Source: Tritrichomonas musculus
Lineage: Eukaryota; Parabasalia; Tritrichomonadida; Tritrichomonadidae
Assembly (NCBI GenBank): GCA_039105265.1
Contig: JAPFFF010000051.1
Location: 682,001-746,000 of the forward strand
Direction of reading: 5' to 3'
Length of the DNA: 64,000 nt
Both the position numbers and the translations under genes were made by a program. Under the pieces are notes generated by a model. The model worked only from the letters and a program-made list of their open reading frames with translations, was not told the origin of the DNA and searched no databases. Shown here one piece after another: positions 48,768-57,831 of this stretch (its first letter is position 1; each line of letters opens with the position of its first letter).

Positions 48768-49062
48768 ATCATCAATTGATGGTAATCATTAAATGAGTTC
48801 ATATTATTTTTGTTCATTAGTCGTGTTGACGGCGGGCTTTAGCTCGACGGAAACCGACTGATATATACTACTAAACAAGTTCAAAGATGAAGATTCAAAG
48901 ATGAAGATTCAAAAGTGTCTACCCGATTTTTGAATGAAATGAGGGGCTAATTTTGAAAAAGTGGCGATTTTTTGAGTCATGGCGCTGAGGTTTGGGGTCT
49001 GTAAACCCTATGACAAGGGGGTCATTTTTTATCCCCTGCCCAGACGGTCCACTATCACTACT
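48696..49062. repeat. Maverick right terminal inverted repeat (367 bp)
   Basis: Inverse copy of 27913-28279. It ends at the outer boundary CACTACT, followed by the target duplication. The T-rich 3'-end motif TTATTTTTGT at 48804-48813 lies inside it, after the 48767 gene end. Confidence 0.95.
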
Positions 49063-49068
49063 ATCCTG
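49063..49068. repeat. Maverick target-site duplication, right copy
   Basis: ATCCTG, identical to 27907-27912. Confidence 0.92.
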
Positions 49069-49609
49069 CTTGCCAGGGCCCTGTGATACCGAGCCGACTT
49101 CTCCAAACATCATTAAGTTGCTGTCTCTTTTTGTTTCCTATATAACTGTAAACTCTCATTTGCTTGTACTATCTATCTATCCCCTTTCACTATGTATAAC
49201 TACTATTTGATCTATCAGAATATTTTATAATTTTCTTTTTTTATGATAGACTCAGATCAAATTAGCAATGAAAATGCTTTTTTTTTTTATTTATTTCTGT
49301 TAACAAATTTTCATTATTTATTTGATTGATCATATAGAATCTCAAAGGAGTGAGAGTGCTTTCTTTTTCTTCGTTGAGTAAGCTTTATAATATGCACTTT
49401 TCAAATCCAAATGATCTCGATGAATATGATTTGAATTAACATATTTTAGATTTAATTATATATTATACAAGTTTTTTAAATATAATTTTATATTTATTTG
49501 GTTAAATATATGTTTTTTAAAAGATAAATTTATTTCAATTTATCTATTGTTTGAATCTGAAAAAATATATAAAGTATTCAATATTTACGATTTTTTTTAA
49601 TTAGATAAT
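49069..49609. other. Host flank after the Maverick
   Basis: Starts with a relatively GC-rich patch (CTTGCCAGGGCCCTGTGATACC) and becomes AT-rich. The open frame that crosses from the TIR into it is accidental. No element recognised. Confidence 0.45.
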
Positions 49610-50923
49610 ATGCTTAACAAAAAATTGTTAACCACATTTGATCAAAATCTAATTTTAGGTGGAAACTATGTCGTCTTAACTCTCAAATTTGATGATAAAA
49701 CAATTATTAAAGATATTGTTGAAAAGTTTAAAGATGAAATTATTGGTTTAAATCTTCGAATGGAAGGAAATTATCTTGTCAAAAGAAAAAGAGAAGAGAT
49801 ACTTGTTCATCAAATACCTCCATCATCCCAATTTGAATCAATTTATTCAATGACTTCATATGCCATGACTCAATATTTACCAAATTTCAAAAATGAAATG
49901 GGAACTATATCATGCAATGATGATACAATTATATTAAATCTCAATCACGCTGTTTGTGATGGTAAATATATCGCAGGAGTTGCAAGTCATATTAATGATC
50001 CACCAAAAAAACCAGAATCTTACTTTCCAATTACATTTGATGAAGAATTTTCTTTAGAAATCAAAGAAAGATTACAAAGTCCTCCAATATTCTACAGAAA
50101 TGATAAGAACTTGACAATATTCAACAAATTTGGAATTAAGAAAACACCAACTGAACTTTTGTACGATGAAATATACGATACAAAAAGTTTTACTAATTAC
50201 AATCCGCGTACCAAATTGTGCCAAAATTTAACTCCAGCAATTGTTACAGGATACTCATTATCACTGATTGCCATCCAAGGAGAAAAAGAATTGACCCATT
50301 TAGGTGGATCGATGGCCTGCGATCTTCGAAATGAGCTAAGAGCCAAGAAACTCAATCATATTGAAAACATATTTCATCCAGATTCTCCAAAGAGCATAAA
50401 AAGTGACAAAACAGATCCAATCACATTGAACCACACCAACATCTTCACCGTTGTTCCAATGACAGCCAAAGTTTCTCCCGACATGAAAATCAGCGAATGC
50501 TACAATTTGCTCAAAAAAAATCTCAGAGTTGGCTTCGATTCAAACAAGGAGAGACTCTTTGACTACAGGTGCAAGATGGGATTCACAAATCCGCAAAATA
50601 CGGATGATGGAATAATGATATGTTTCTCTAATTTGGGCCCTATCCATGTGAAAAAGCCTGTAAAAGACCTGTACTTGAGCAACATGTGCGTAAATGCTGC
50701 CTTTAGCTGGGCAATTCCGCTGCTGACATACGCGATCATCGACGACAGAATAGATAGAAATGAATTTCACTCGCAAGTGCGCTACGAAGGAAACGGAATG
50801 AATAAGAAGCAAATTGTCGTTTTGTCAAAATCACTAAAGCATTATTTGCAGACATACAACGCCAATAGCTCACTTGAAGAGGCATACAATGATCTCTTAT
50901 CTTTCCAGAAAAGCATTGATTAA
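49610..50923 (+). CDS. HxxxDG acyltransferase (condensation/alcohol acetyltransferase-like)
   Basis: A 437-residue protein from the ATG at 49610. The signature HAVCDG (LNLNHAVCDGKYIAGV) at about 112-117 matches the HxxxDG catalytic motif of CoA-dependent acyltransferases (BAHD, condensation domain, alcohol O-acetyltransferase). His acts as general base. The remaining length and two-lobed look fit the fold, and a second-lobe strand is FTVVPMTAKVSP. No signal peptide or membrane span. Substrate unknown: it could be an alcohol, a polyketide-like acyl chain or an amine. This gene sits just past the Maverick insertion, and only about 550 bp separate it from the element. Confidence 0.75.
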   Translation: MLNKKLLTTFDQNLILGGNYVVLTLKFDDKTIIKDIVEKFKDEIIGLNLRMEGNYLVKRKREEILVHQIPPSSQFESIYSMTSYAMTQYLPNFKNEMGTISCNDDTIILNLNHAVCDGKYIAGVASHINDPPKKPESYFPITFDEEFSLEIKERLQSPPIFYRNDKNLTIFNKFGIKKTPTELLYDEIYDTKSFTNYNPRTKLCQNLTPAIVTGYSLSLIAIQGEKELTHLGGSMACDLRNELRAKKLNHIENIFHPDSPKSIKSDKTDPITLNHTNIFTVVPMTAKVSPDMKISECYNLLKKNLRVGFDSNKERLFDYRCKMGFTNPQNTDDGIMICFSNLGPIHVKKPVKDLYLSNMCVNAAFSWAIPLLTYAIIDDRIDRNEFHSQVRYEGNGMNKKQIVVLSKSLKHYLQTYNANSSLEEAYNDLLSFQKSID

Positions 50924-51322
50924 ATTCCAAATAATCAAATAATGCACTTTTTTTTTTTGAATTAAGATATTCAAGTTGGGAAATTCAAAAATTGAGAGAT
51001 ATCTCACAATTACTTTCAAAAAAATTCAATGTTGTAAATTTTTTTCTAATGAATTAAATTCAAATTGGATATTTTGAATAATATAGAAATTTCTGTTATT
51101 GAAAAAGTTAATTTGAATACTTATTCAAAGTTTCCGATCTTGTGACAATAAAACTGCAACATTATTTGAATCCCAGCAGCAATGAATTTTCTACCCTGGC
51201 AATTTATTTTTCATCAAAAGCTTACTTTTTATGAGCAATCAACCATATTCTGAAAAAAAATTGATTATTTTCAGAAAATTGATCCTTTTTGGATCTTATA
51301 TGATCTCATTTCATAATCATAA
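50924..51322. other. Intergenic stretch
   Basis: AT-rich, with a patch at 51130-51220 of more balanced composition that may be eroded gene sequence, but I cannot identify it. Confidence 0.4.
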
Positions 51323-52797
51323 ATGACTGACACAAGCGTGTACCACCCAAAGTATTTTCAAACTTATATAAACTACTTCGAGCATTTACTGGAGGACAAA
51401 ATAAAAAAATCTGCTTTTAATTATATGACTGAATTTCATGAAACCCCAAAAATTTTCGAGTCAAAACAGATTCAATTTATCAGTTCAAATTATTAGATGA
51501 ACTAGACACATTTATGACAACCAATGGTCATTTACTCGATAAATCACCAATTATTGAATGTCTGAAAGAACATTATGGGACAATAGCCCGAGTTTTCATT
51601 ACGAAAAAATTAATTAAGGAGAAACCAGAAATTAAAGATTTTTTAAATTGGATCGATAGTAATACATCAGAACCTTCATGTTTTTTATCAAGATTTAAAT
51701 TTTCTACATTTCTTCCATATATTTTTTTAGATGTCAAATCTAATGATTCAATTATTTCAATTGGTGACAACTTTGCTCCTTCCTGCGAAATTATTACAGA
51801 TGCACTTAAAAAAGGCTATTTTTTCATAAATGAAACAGATATAAAAGCAGCAAATGAAGATTACAATTTTAATCATGACAATTATTGTGTTATTTCTCAT
51901 CCAATAATTGACATGCCAAATATTCAAAAATTTGATAAAGTTCTTTGCCTTGCTCCATCAACAAAGGATGGTTTTATTTTTAATGGATCTGCTGAAAACA
52001 AAGAGTTTACCCTTGATAAAGCTATTGAAAATCACAAAGAACAAAAGAAATATTTAATAAGCTCTTTAGAAAAAGTCAAAGTTGGTGGAATATGTGTTTA
52101 TTCAACTTTTTCATTGAATCCATTTGAAAATGAAGCTGTTATTAATTCAGTTTTAATAATGGAACAATTTAAAGGAAAGTTTGAAATTGTTGATTGCTCA
52201 TTAAAATATCAAGAAATTAAAAGAAATAAAGGTTTTAATTCATGGGATATGAATTATGTTCCTGAAACTATTAATGATGAAGAACTATTGGAATCTTTAT
52301 CAAGCAATTCAATAGTAGATAATATTGACAAATGAATGAGATTCTATCCTCATCAAATTAACTGTTGTGGCACTTTTATTGCTGTTATTAAAAAAATCAG
52401 AGAAGAAGATGAACAAATAATCCATCCTCATCAATCCGAGCTTAGTAACATATCAAAGATAACTATTGCTTCAAATGAAACATTAGAAACAATTATAAAA
52501 GAATTTGAATTAGATGATGAATGTAACAAAATGCACCTTATGATGAAAGAATATTTAGATAAGAAAGAATTATTCAATTTGAGCCCACAATTATTTAATG
52601 TTATAACTCAATTTGGACTTAATAATTTACGAATTTGTCATGCTGGAAGTCTTGCATTTACTTATATTGAAAATCAAGATTCAGTTCCTTTTATTCCATC
52701 AGTAAATTCACTTCCTCATTATGCAACATCACCCAAGAAACAATTTGTTAAAATCGACATGAATGATTTCAAAGAAATTGTGAAAAACATTTAAATT
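51323..52797 (+). pseudogene. Decayed NSUN-type (NOL1/NOP2/Sun) RNA cytosine-5 methyltransferase
   Basis: Three pieces in series make one NSUN2-like protein. A 57-residue start (51323-51496, YHPKYFQTYINYFEHLLE) is in one frame. The body continues at about 51490 in the next frame (QFKLLDELDTFM) to an in-frame TGA at 52333-52335. Translation resumes after it in the same frame with RFYPHQINCCGTFIAVIKK, the usual NSUN R-x-x-PH, FF-AV block. Active-site losses: motif I is SIGDNFAPSCEI in place of D-x-CAAPGSKT, motif IV is CLAPSTKDG (PC changed to PS), and motif VI is YSTFSLNP (TC changed to TF). Both catalytic cysteines are gone. One frameshift plus one nonsense codon mark it as a pseudogene. Confidence 0.8.
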
Positions 52798-53326
52798 CAA
52801 ATTGATAGGTGGAAATATCAAAGAAAAATACATAACAGTCTTGGAAAGTAGAGATGAATTAGCAAAGCTTTATAAAATTGCAAAAGAATCAAAGCCATAC
52901 AAACCATATCATAAAGAAATAAACTATTTAATTCATTATATAGAAAAAAATGAGGCAAAAAACAGCATGCTACAACAAAAAATCGAATCAAATTCAATCA
53001 AATTAAACCGAATGTTGCTGAAATCTCTAAAAGAATCGTTGAATACAGTAGCTCAAAGTCGCCAGAATATAAATTTGAATGCATTCACAGAACTAGGCAT
53101 CAGAGATGAATTCAAAAATAATTTCATTCAATGCAAAAGTAAATTGCAAAATGCATTAAATTATTACGACTCGACGTATCAACAAATAAAAGAAGATTTG
53201 GATGAAATGTTAGCTGGAAATCTTGCTGAAATCACAGATGAATCTTTGAATAGCATTAAAAATAGAATCGAAAGTGCTAGAAAGCAGTTGGAAGAAAATG
53301 GTTTTTTGGCCAGTCCTACTAAGTAG
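52784..53326 (+). pseudogene. Helical gene fragment lacking a start
   Basis: Open from just after a stop at 52781-52783 to a TAG at about 53324. The first in-frame ATG would leave only about 115 residues, so it is probably the 3' remnant of another gene. It is all helical (KYITVLESRDELAKLYKIAKE, KLQNALNYYDSTYQQIKEDLDEM), with no domain recognised. It starts right at the end of the NSUN relic, so the two may have been joined by a deletion. Confidence 0.5.
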
Positions 53327-53725
53327 AACATGAATTACCAGGTATTATTTTTTTTTCCATTTTTGAAGAATATTGCTACAAAACGAATTGTTTAAATAAT
53401 TATTTCATTAAAGCTAATATTTTTATTAATACTATTTTATTTGTTAAAAAAAAAAAAATATTAAATTTTTAACAAGATAAATTCATTTTTTTTTTAATAT
53501 AAATAAAAATTTTAAAATAGATTTATCTTAATATTTAGCCAAGTATTTATGAAATAAATGACTAGTATAAAAATTATATATTTAGTTAAATCACTTAATA
53601 TTATATTTTTATATTAAAATATTTTGTTTTTCGCGATTTTTTTTTTCTTTTAATAAAACGATGTTTGTCTTTGAATTGAGATATTTAATTCAATTTTTTC
53701 TATTAAAAATTTATCTGCCAATAAA
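53327..53725. other. AT-rich intergenic stretch
   Basis: Mostly A/T tracts. No element recognised. It holds the promoter of the 53726 gene. Confidence 0.45.
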
Positions 53726-56700
53726 ATGAGTAACAAAGAAAATCCGATACGAAATACGCTTGATACAGATCGAAATTCAGACGAAAATCTATCTGAGACG
53801 ATACTAAATTCTGATAATAATAAATTAGATATAGATGAAAAAAAAGACCAAGAGCACAAAACAAAAAAGAAAAAAAAAGTTCATCCACGAAAGCAAAATT
53901 TTAGACGTAATACTAAATTAAAAAAACCAGGTACACAATTAAAAATTAATAAAAAGAAAAAAAATATAACTAATACTACCAAAAATAACAGCAAACATTA
54001 TTTAGCTGAAGAAGATTCAAATTCAAATAATATTAATGAAGAAAAATCGAATGATGAATATTATAATTCTAATAATATTGATAAAAAATCAATCCAAAAA
54101 GAACACACCCCAAATCAAAATGATAATAATTCTGATGATAACCATAGTTATTCAAATAACAGTCAAAACGAATCGGACTCCAAACATTACAAAAACAAAT
54201 TAAATAAAAACAATTCAAGAGAAAATCAAAATGCATCAGATAAAAGTTACACCGACATAAAAGACAGCAAAAATAGAAGCAATTCAAGTGACAATGAAAA
54301 AGAAGAACATAACTTCAAACAGAGCAAGTCAAATTCAAGCGATCATAATAATTCAAACGATGAGAGTGGCTCCCGTGTGAAAAAGAGAAGCAATTCACAA
54401 AAAAATCAATCAAGTGAAAACGATGTCAATGATGCATATGAGTCGAGTGAAAACAATTCCAATTCAAGCAATAGAAAACCAAGTAAAAAGAGAAGCAAGT
54501 CACAAAAAAATCAGTCGAGTGAAAACGATGTCAATGATGTATTTGAGTCGAGTGAAAACGATTCCAATTCAAGCAATAGAAAACCAAGTAAAAAAAGAAG
54601 CAAGCCACATAAAAATCAGTCGAGTGAAAACGATGCCAATGATGCATATGAGTCGAGTGAAAACGAATCTAACTCAAGTGGCAGAAAACCAAGTAAAAAA
54701 AGAAGCAAGTCACAAAAAAATCAGTCAAGTGAAAACGATGCCAATGATGCATTTGAGTCGAGTGAAAACATTTCTAACTCAAGTGGCAAAAAGACTAATA
54801 AAAAAGTGAACAATTCAAAGGAAAATAAATCAGAACAAAATGAGTCAAGTGATCTTAACGACGTATTTGAATCAAGCGATGGCAGCTCTGGCTCAAGAGG
54901 CAGAAACCAAAATAAAAGCACAAAAAAATCACGGCAGCATGATTCAAGCGAAAGTGACAACAAATCAGACCCAAAAAGGAACAAGAAAAGCAAGAAATTA
55001 AAGCCAAAAAAGAGGCAGACGAGAAGCTACTCAAGCGATGATCACAACGACAATTCAGACCCAAGCGAGGATGAGCCAAGAAAGAGGTCAAAACACAGCA
55101 AAAACGCATCAACGGACAACAGTAGTGAATCCGATAACAGCGAACATGACAGAAGAGTCAAGCACTGCTCCAGAACAAGAAAGAACAAAATCAAGAAAAA
55201 TCACAACTCACGTCGAAATAAACCCAAGCCAAGTGAAGATGAAAGAAGCAGGAAGAACCGTAACTCACAACGAAATGAATATGAATCAAGTGAAGATGAA
55301 AGAAGCAGGAAGACCCATAAATCAAGTGAAGATAACAGAACAGTGAGGCACGAGCACTCCACTAAGTCAAAAGGCAAGCGGAACCTCAGCGGCACCAGCG
55401 ATGATGAACATGATTCGCGAGCCAAGAACGCAAAGCCACGCTCGGCCAGCCAAAGCAGGCGCAAATGCAGCGACGACGACGAAAGCAAACAGAAAGTTCA
55501 CAACAAGAATAAAAATGGCAGGAATCAAAGCAGGAGGAAGCCAAGTTGTGGCGATGATGCCAAACCTAGAAGCACTCACAATAAGACCAAACAATCTCAG
55601 AAAAAGTCAGCTAAAGACGATGATCTTGATGACAGCCTTTATTTTCGTGATCAAGAGAGCGACAGCGATGATGAGTTAGATCCTATTGAAAAAGCGAAAC
55701 TCAAGAAGATCCTTCCCAATGCAAAATCATTTCTGGACGGAGACGAAGGAAGCCACGGAAGTGACTCATTTGCCAAGTGCGACTCTGACATGAGACTTGA
55801 CACCAAGTCGCGACAAGGACTCGCCGCGATTGCCAAACAAACCCAAAAGATACTTTCAAGAGGGAAGTACACAATTCGCCATAACGATGGCCAAGTAGAG
55901 CTCGTTGACATAGGAAAGCTCATCCAAAATTCGATCCGATACTCGCGCACGCACAATCCAATCCAGCAAAGCAACCAAAACGTCAACAACTACAACTACA
56001 ACTTCAGTAGCAGCAGCAGCGACAACATCATCAAAAGCGATGATGATGATGATGATAACAGTAACTACATCATCGCCCAAAGCTATCGTCCAATCAGATA
56101 CCAAAGAAACGGCATGTATCCCAAAATTAATAAGTTTGCTGCCAAACCGATGAATGCTTATCACAAGCAAAATTCAAACAGGAACAAGTTTAGCGTGGTC
56201 AGAGATTCGTCTCTTGGAGCAGCCAGAAATCTCGTCCAAAAGAATCACTTGCGCGTTTGCCTTCTCAATTTCACATCACCTACACAACCGTTTGGCAAGT
56301 TCACGTTTGGCTTTGAGTCACAAGAGTCATCATTGATGAGGCAGACGGCACTTTTCCCAACCATCCGTGACAGCCAAATGATGAATATAAATGAAAAATT
56401 GAATGACGGCGTTTACAGCGATGCAATGTGCTACTCTTCACGCGTGCCTGTCTTCAGGAGCTCGTATAAAGAGAGGCTTCTGAGCAAAGATGAAGTCTAC
56501 CAAGTGTCCATCATCACGGTTGCCGCACCAAACATGCAACAACAGACTCAACAGAATAAAATCCTAACTAACAGAATGCTGATGATGAATACTAGAAACC
56601 GTCAACGTGTTCTCACTGATAGAATCAGAAATATGATAAATTTGGCTCATCAGCAAAATAATAATGCATTGGTCATCGGCGTGTATGGAAACAGCTTGTT

Positions 56701-56845
56701 TAATGACCCTAATTGTATTATGCCACAGATATTTAAAAATTTGTTAATTAGAGAAAATCTTGCACGACACTTTCAAAAGGTCGTTTTTGCTGCTATCGGA
56801 AAAGATTCAGGAGATAGTATTAATAATTTTTCTAAATATTTTTAA
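53726..56845 (+). CDS. Ser/Asn/Lys-rich protein with C-terminal PARG-like macrodomain (degenerate)
   Basis: A 1039-residue protein. Residues 1-800 are low complexity, made of Ser, Asn, Lys, Glu and Asp runs with several about 36-residue repeats (SSENDVNDAYESSEN, RKPSKKRSKSQKNQ). The C-terminal about 200 residues match microbial PARG (TIGR02452/DUF2263 macrodomain hydrolase): AARNLVQKNHLRVCLLNF, a Q-E-containing loop (SQESSLMRQTALF) and QVSIITVAAPN, then RNRQRVLTDRIRNMINLAHQQNNNALVIGVYGNSLFNDP. In active PARGs the signature is GGG-x(6-8)-QEE. Here it reads PFGKFTFGFESQES (Q866, E867, S868), so the glycine motif is broken and the catalytic Glu is Ser. I infer an ADP-ribose reader or an inactive enzyme. 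The charged disordered front would suit a nuclear or RNA-associated protein. Confidence 0.85.
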   Translation: MSNKENPIRNTLDTDRNSDENLSETILNSDNNKLDIDEKKDQEHKTKKKKKVHPRKQNFRRNTKLKKPGTQLKINKKKKNITNTTKNNSKHYLAEEDSNSNNINEEKSNDEYYNSNNIDKKSIQKEHTPNQNDNNSDDNHSYSNNSQNESDSKHYKNKLNKNNSRENQNASDKSYTDIKDSKNRSNSSDNEKEEHNFKQSKSNSSDHNNSNDESGSRVKKRSNSQKNQSSENDVNDAYESSENNSNSSNRKPSKKRSKSQKNQSSENDVNDVFESSENDSNSSNRKPSKKRSKPHKNQSSENDANDAYESSENESNSSGRKPSKKRSKSQKNQSSENDANDAFESSENISNSSGKKTNKKVNNSKENKSEQNESSDLNDVFESSDGSSGSRGRNQNKSTKKSRQHDSSESDNKSDPKRNKKSKKLKPKKRQTRSYSSDDHNDNSDPSEDEPRKRSKHSKNASTDNSSESDNSEHDRRVKHCSRTRKNKIKKNHNSRRNKPKPSEDERSRKNRNSQRNEYESSEDERSRKTHKSSEDNRTVRHEHSTKSKGKRNLSGTSDDEHDSRAKNAKPRSASQSRRKCSDDDESKQKVHNKNKNGRNQSRRKPSCGDDAKPRSTHNKTKQSQKKSAKDDDLDDSLYFRDQESDSDDELDPIEKAKLKKILPNAKSFLDGDEGSHGSDSFAKCDSDMRLDTKSRQGLAAIAKQTQKILSRGKYTIRHNDGQVELVDIGKLIQNSIRYSRTHNPIQQSNQNVNNYNYNFSSSSSDNIIKSDDDDDDNSNYIIAQSYRPIRYQRNGMYPKINKFAAKPMNAYHKQNSNRNKFSVVRDSSLGAARNLVQKNHLRVCLLNFTSPTQPFGKFTFGFESQESSLMRQTALFPTIRDSQMMNINEKLNDGVYSDAMCYSSRVPVFRSSYKERLLSKDEVYQVSIITVAAPNMQQQTQQNKILTNRMLMMNTRNRQRVLTDRIRNMINLAHQQNNNALVIGVYGNSLFNDPNCIMPQIFKNLLIRENLARHFQKVVFAAIGKDSGDSINNFSKYF

Positions 56846-57106
56846 TAATAAATTACTAGATAAATAAAATGATATTTATTTATTTCATATTACTGAGTTT
56901 CATGATTTAAATATGTGAAGATATTTGTGTTTTTGTGTTCACTTTTGTTCAATAATTTTGCGCATTTTTATTTAATAGAATTATAATATAAATAGTAGAT
57001 AGGCTTAGCACGAGAACATGAGCTTTTTTACACAAGAAGATATTTGTTACGAAATATTTTCGAGGAAATTTTTTTAAAAAAATTCACTATTTGCATCAAG
57101 TATTGA
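56846..57106. other. Spacer and 3' flank of the PARG-like gene
   Basis: AT-rich. CACTTTTGTTCAATAATTTT at about 56940 reappears, altered, as CACTTTTGTTCGATTATTTT at about 57665 at the end of the partial copy. Confidence 0.5.
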
Positions 57107-57706
57107 ATGATATTATTTGAATTATCTGAAAATATGCTTACTTCATCAACGGACAATAGTAGTGAATCCGATGACAGCGAACATGACAGAAGAGTCAAGC
57201 ACTGCCCCAGAACAAGAAAGAACAAAATCAAGGAAAGTCATGACTCAAATCGAAATGAATCTGAATCAAGCGATGATAATAGAAGCAGGAAGAGCCGCAA
57301 TTCCCGTCGAAATGAGTACGAATCAAGCGAAGATGAGAGGCACAAGAAGAGCCATAAATCAAACGAAGATAACAGAACAGTGAGACACAAGCACTCCAGT
57401 AAGTCAAAAGGCAAGCAGGACCACAGTGGCACCAGCGATGATGAACATGATTCGCGAGCTAAGCGCCCCATGCGTCGCTCTGCCAGCCTAAGCAGGCGCA
57501 AATCCAGAAACGATGAAGGAAACAAACAGAAAGCAGACAGGAGACAAAGCAGGAGGAGGTCAATTGGCGGTGATGATGCCAAACCTAGAAGCACTCACAG
57601 CAGGACCAAACAATCTCAGAGAAAGTCAGCTAAAGACAGAGACCTTGATGACAGCCTTTATTTTCACTTTTGTTCGATTATTTTACTCATTTTTATGCTG
57701 ATGTGA
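57107..57706 (+). pseudogene. Internally deleted tandem copy of the PARG-like gene
   Basis: About 526 bp (57139-57664) is a close copy of 55109-55650, the charged C-terminal part of the low-complexity region, differing by scattered substitutions and small indels. The copy then jumps at TTTATTTTC to a sequence matching the 3' flank of the parent gene (CACTTTTGTTC). So the copy lacks the whole macrodomain as well as the front. It still reads as a 199-residue frame with an ATG at 57107, ending in a hydrophobic non-family tail (FHFCSIILLIFMLM). The tail looks accidental. It may be transcribed, but a function is unlikely. Confidence 0.8.
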
Positions 57707-57831
57707 TGTGATGTAAATACGGATGTAATTGAAGTTTTTAATAAATAAAATAAAAGATTAAGATTTATATCAAAATCAAATGATTTTTCAAGTTGGCGAA
57801 TTTTATTTTTGATACAATTAATACAATAAAT

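Larger units (their letters stand above)
27913..49062. mobile_element. Complete Maverick/Polinton element, 21,150 bp
   Basis: Bounded by 367-bp terminal inverted repeats that start AGTAGTGATAGTGGACC and flanked by a perfect 6-bp target duplication ATCCTG (27907-27912 and 49063-49068). Mavericks/Polintons are 15-25 kb, have long TIRs starting AG, create 5-6-bp duplications and encode protein-primed PolB, RVE integrase, packaging ATPase and capsid proteins. All of these are present here. Genes lie on both strands, tightly packed with little spacer, as in a virus genome. One gene carries a frameshift (see 40873-43438); the rest look intact. Confidence 0.97.

Noticed and set aside
48919-49210. 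Frames crossing the outer right TIR on both strands
   Set aside because: They span the TIR or the element/host boundary, so they cannot be old genes.
52333-52335. TGA as a recoded amino acid in the NSUN-like gene
   Set aside because: Trichomonads use the standard code, and the gene also has a frameshift and lost active-site residues, so decay explains it better than recoding.
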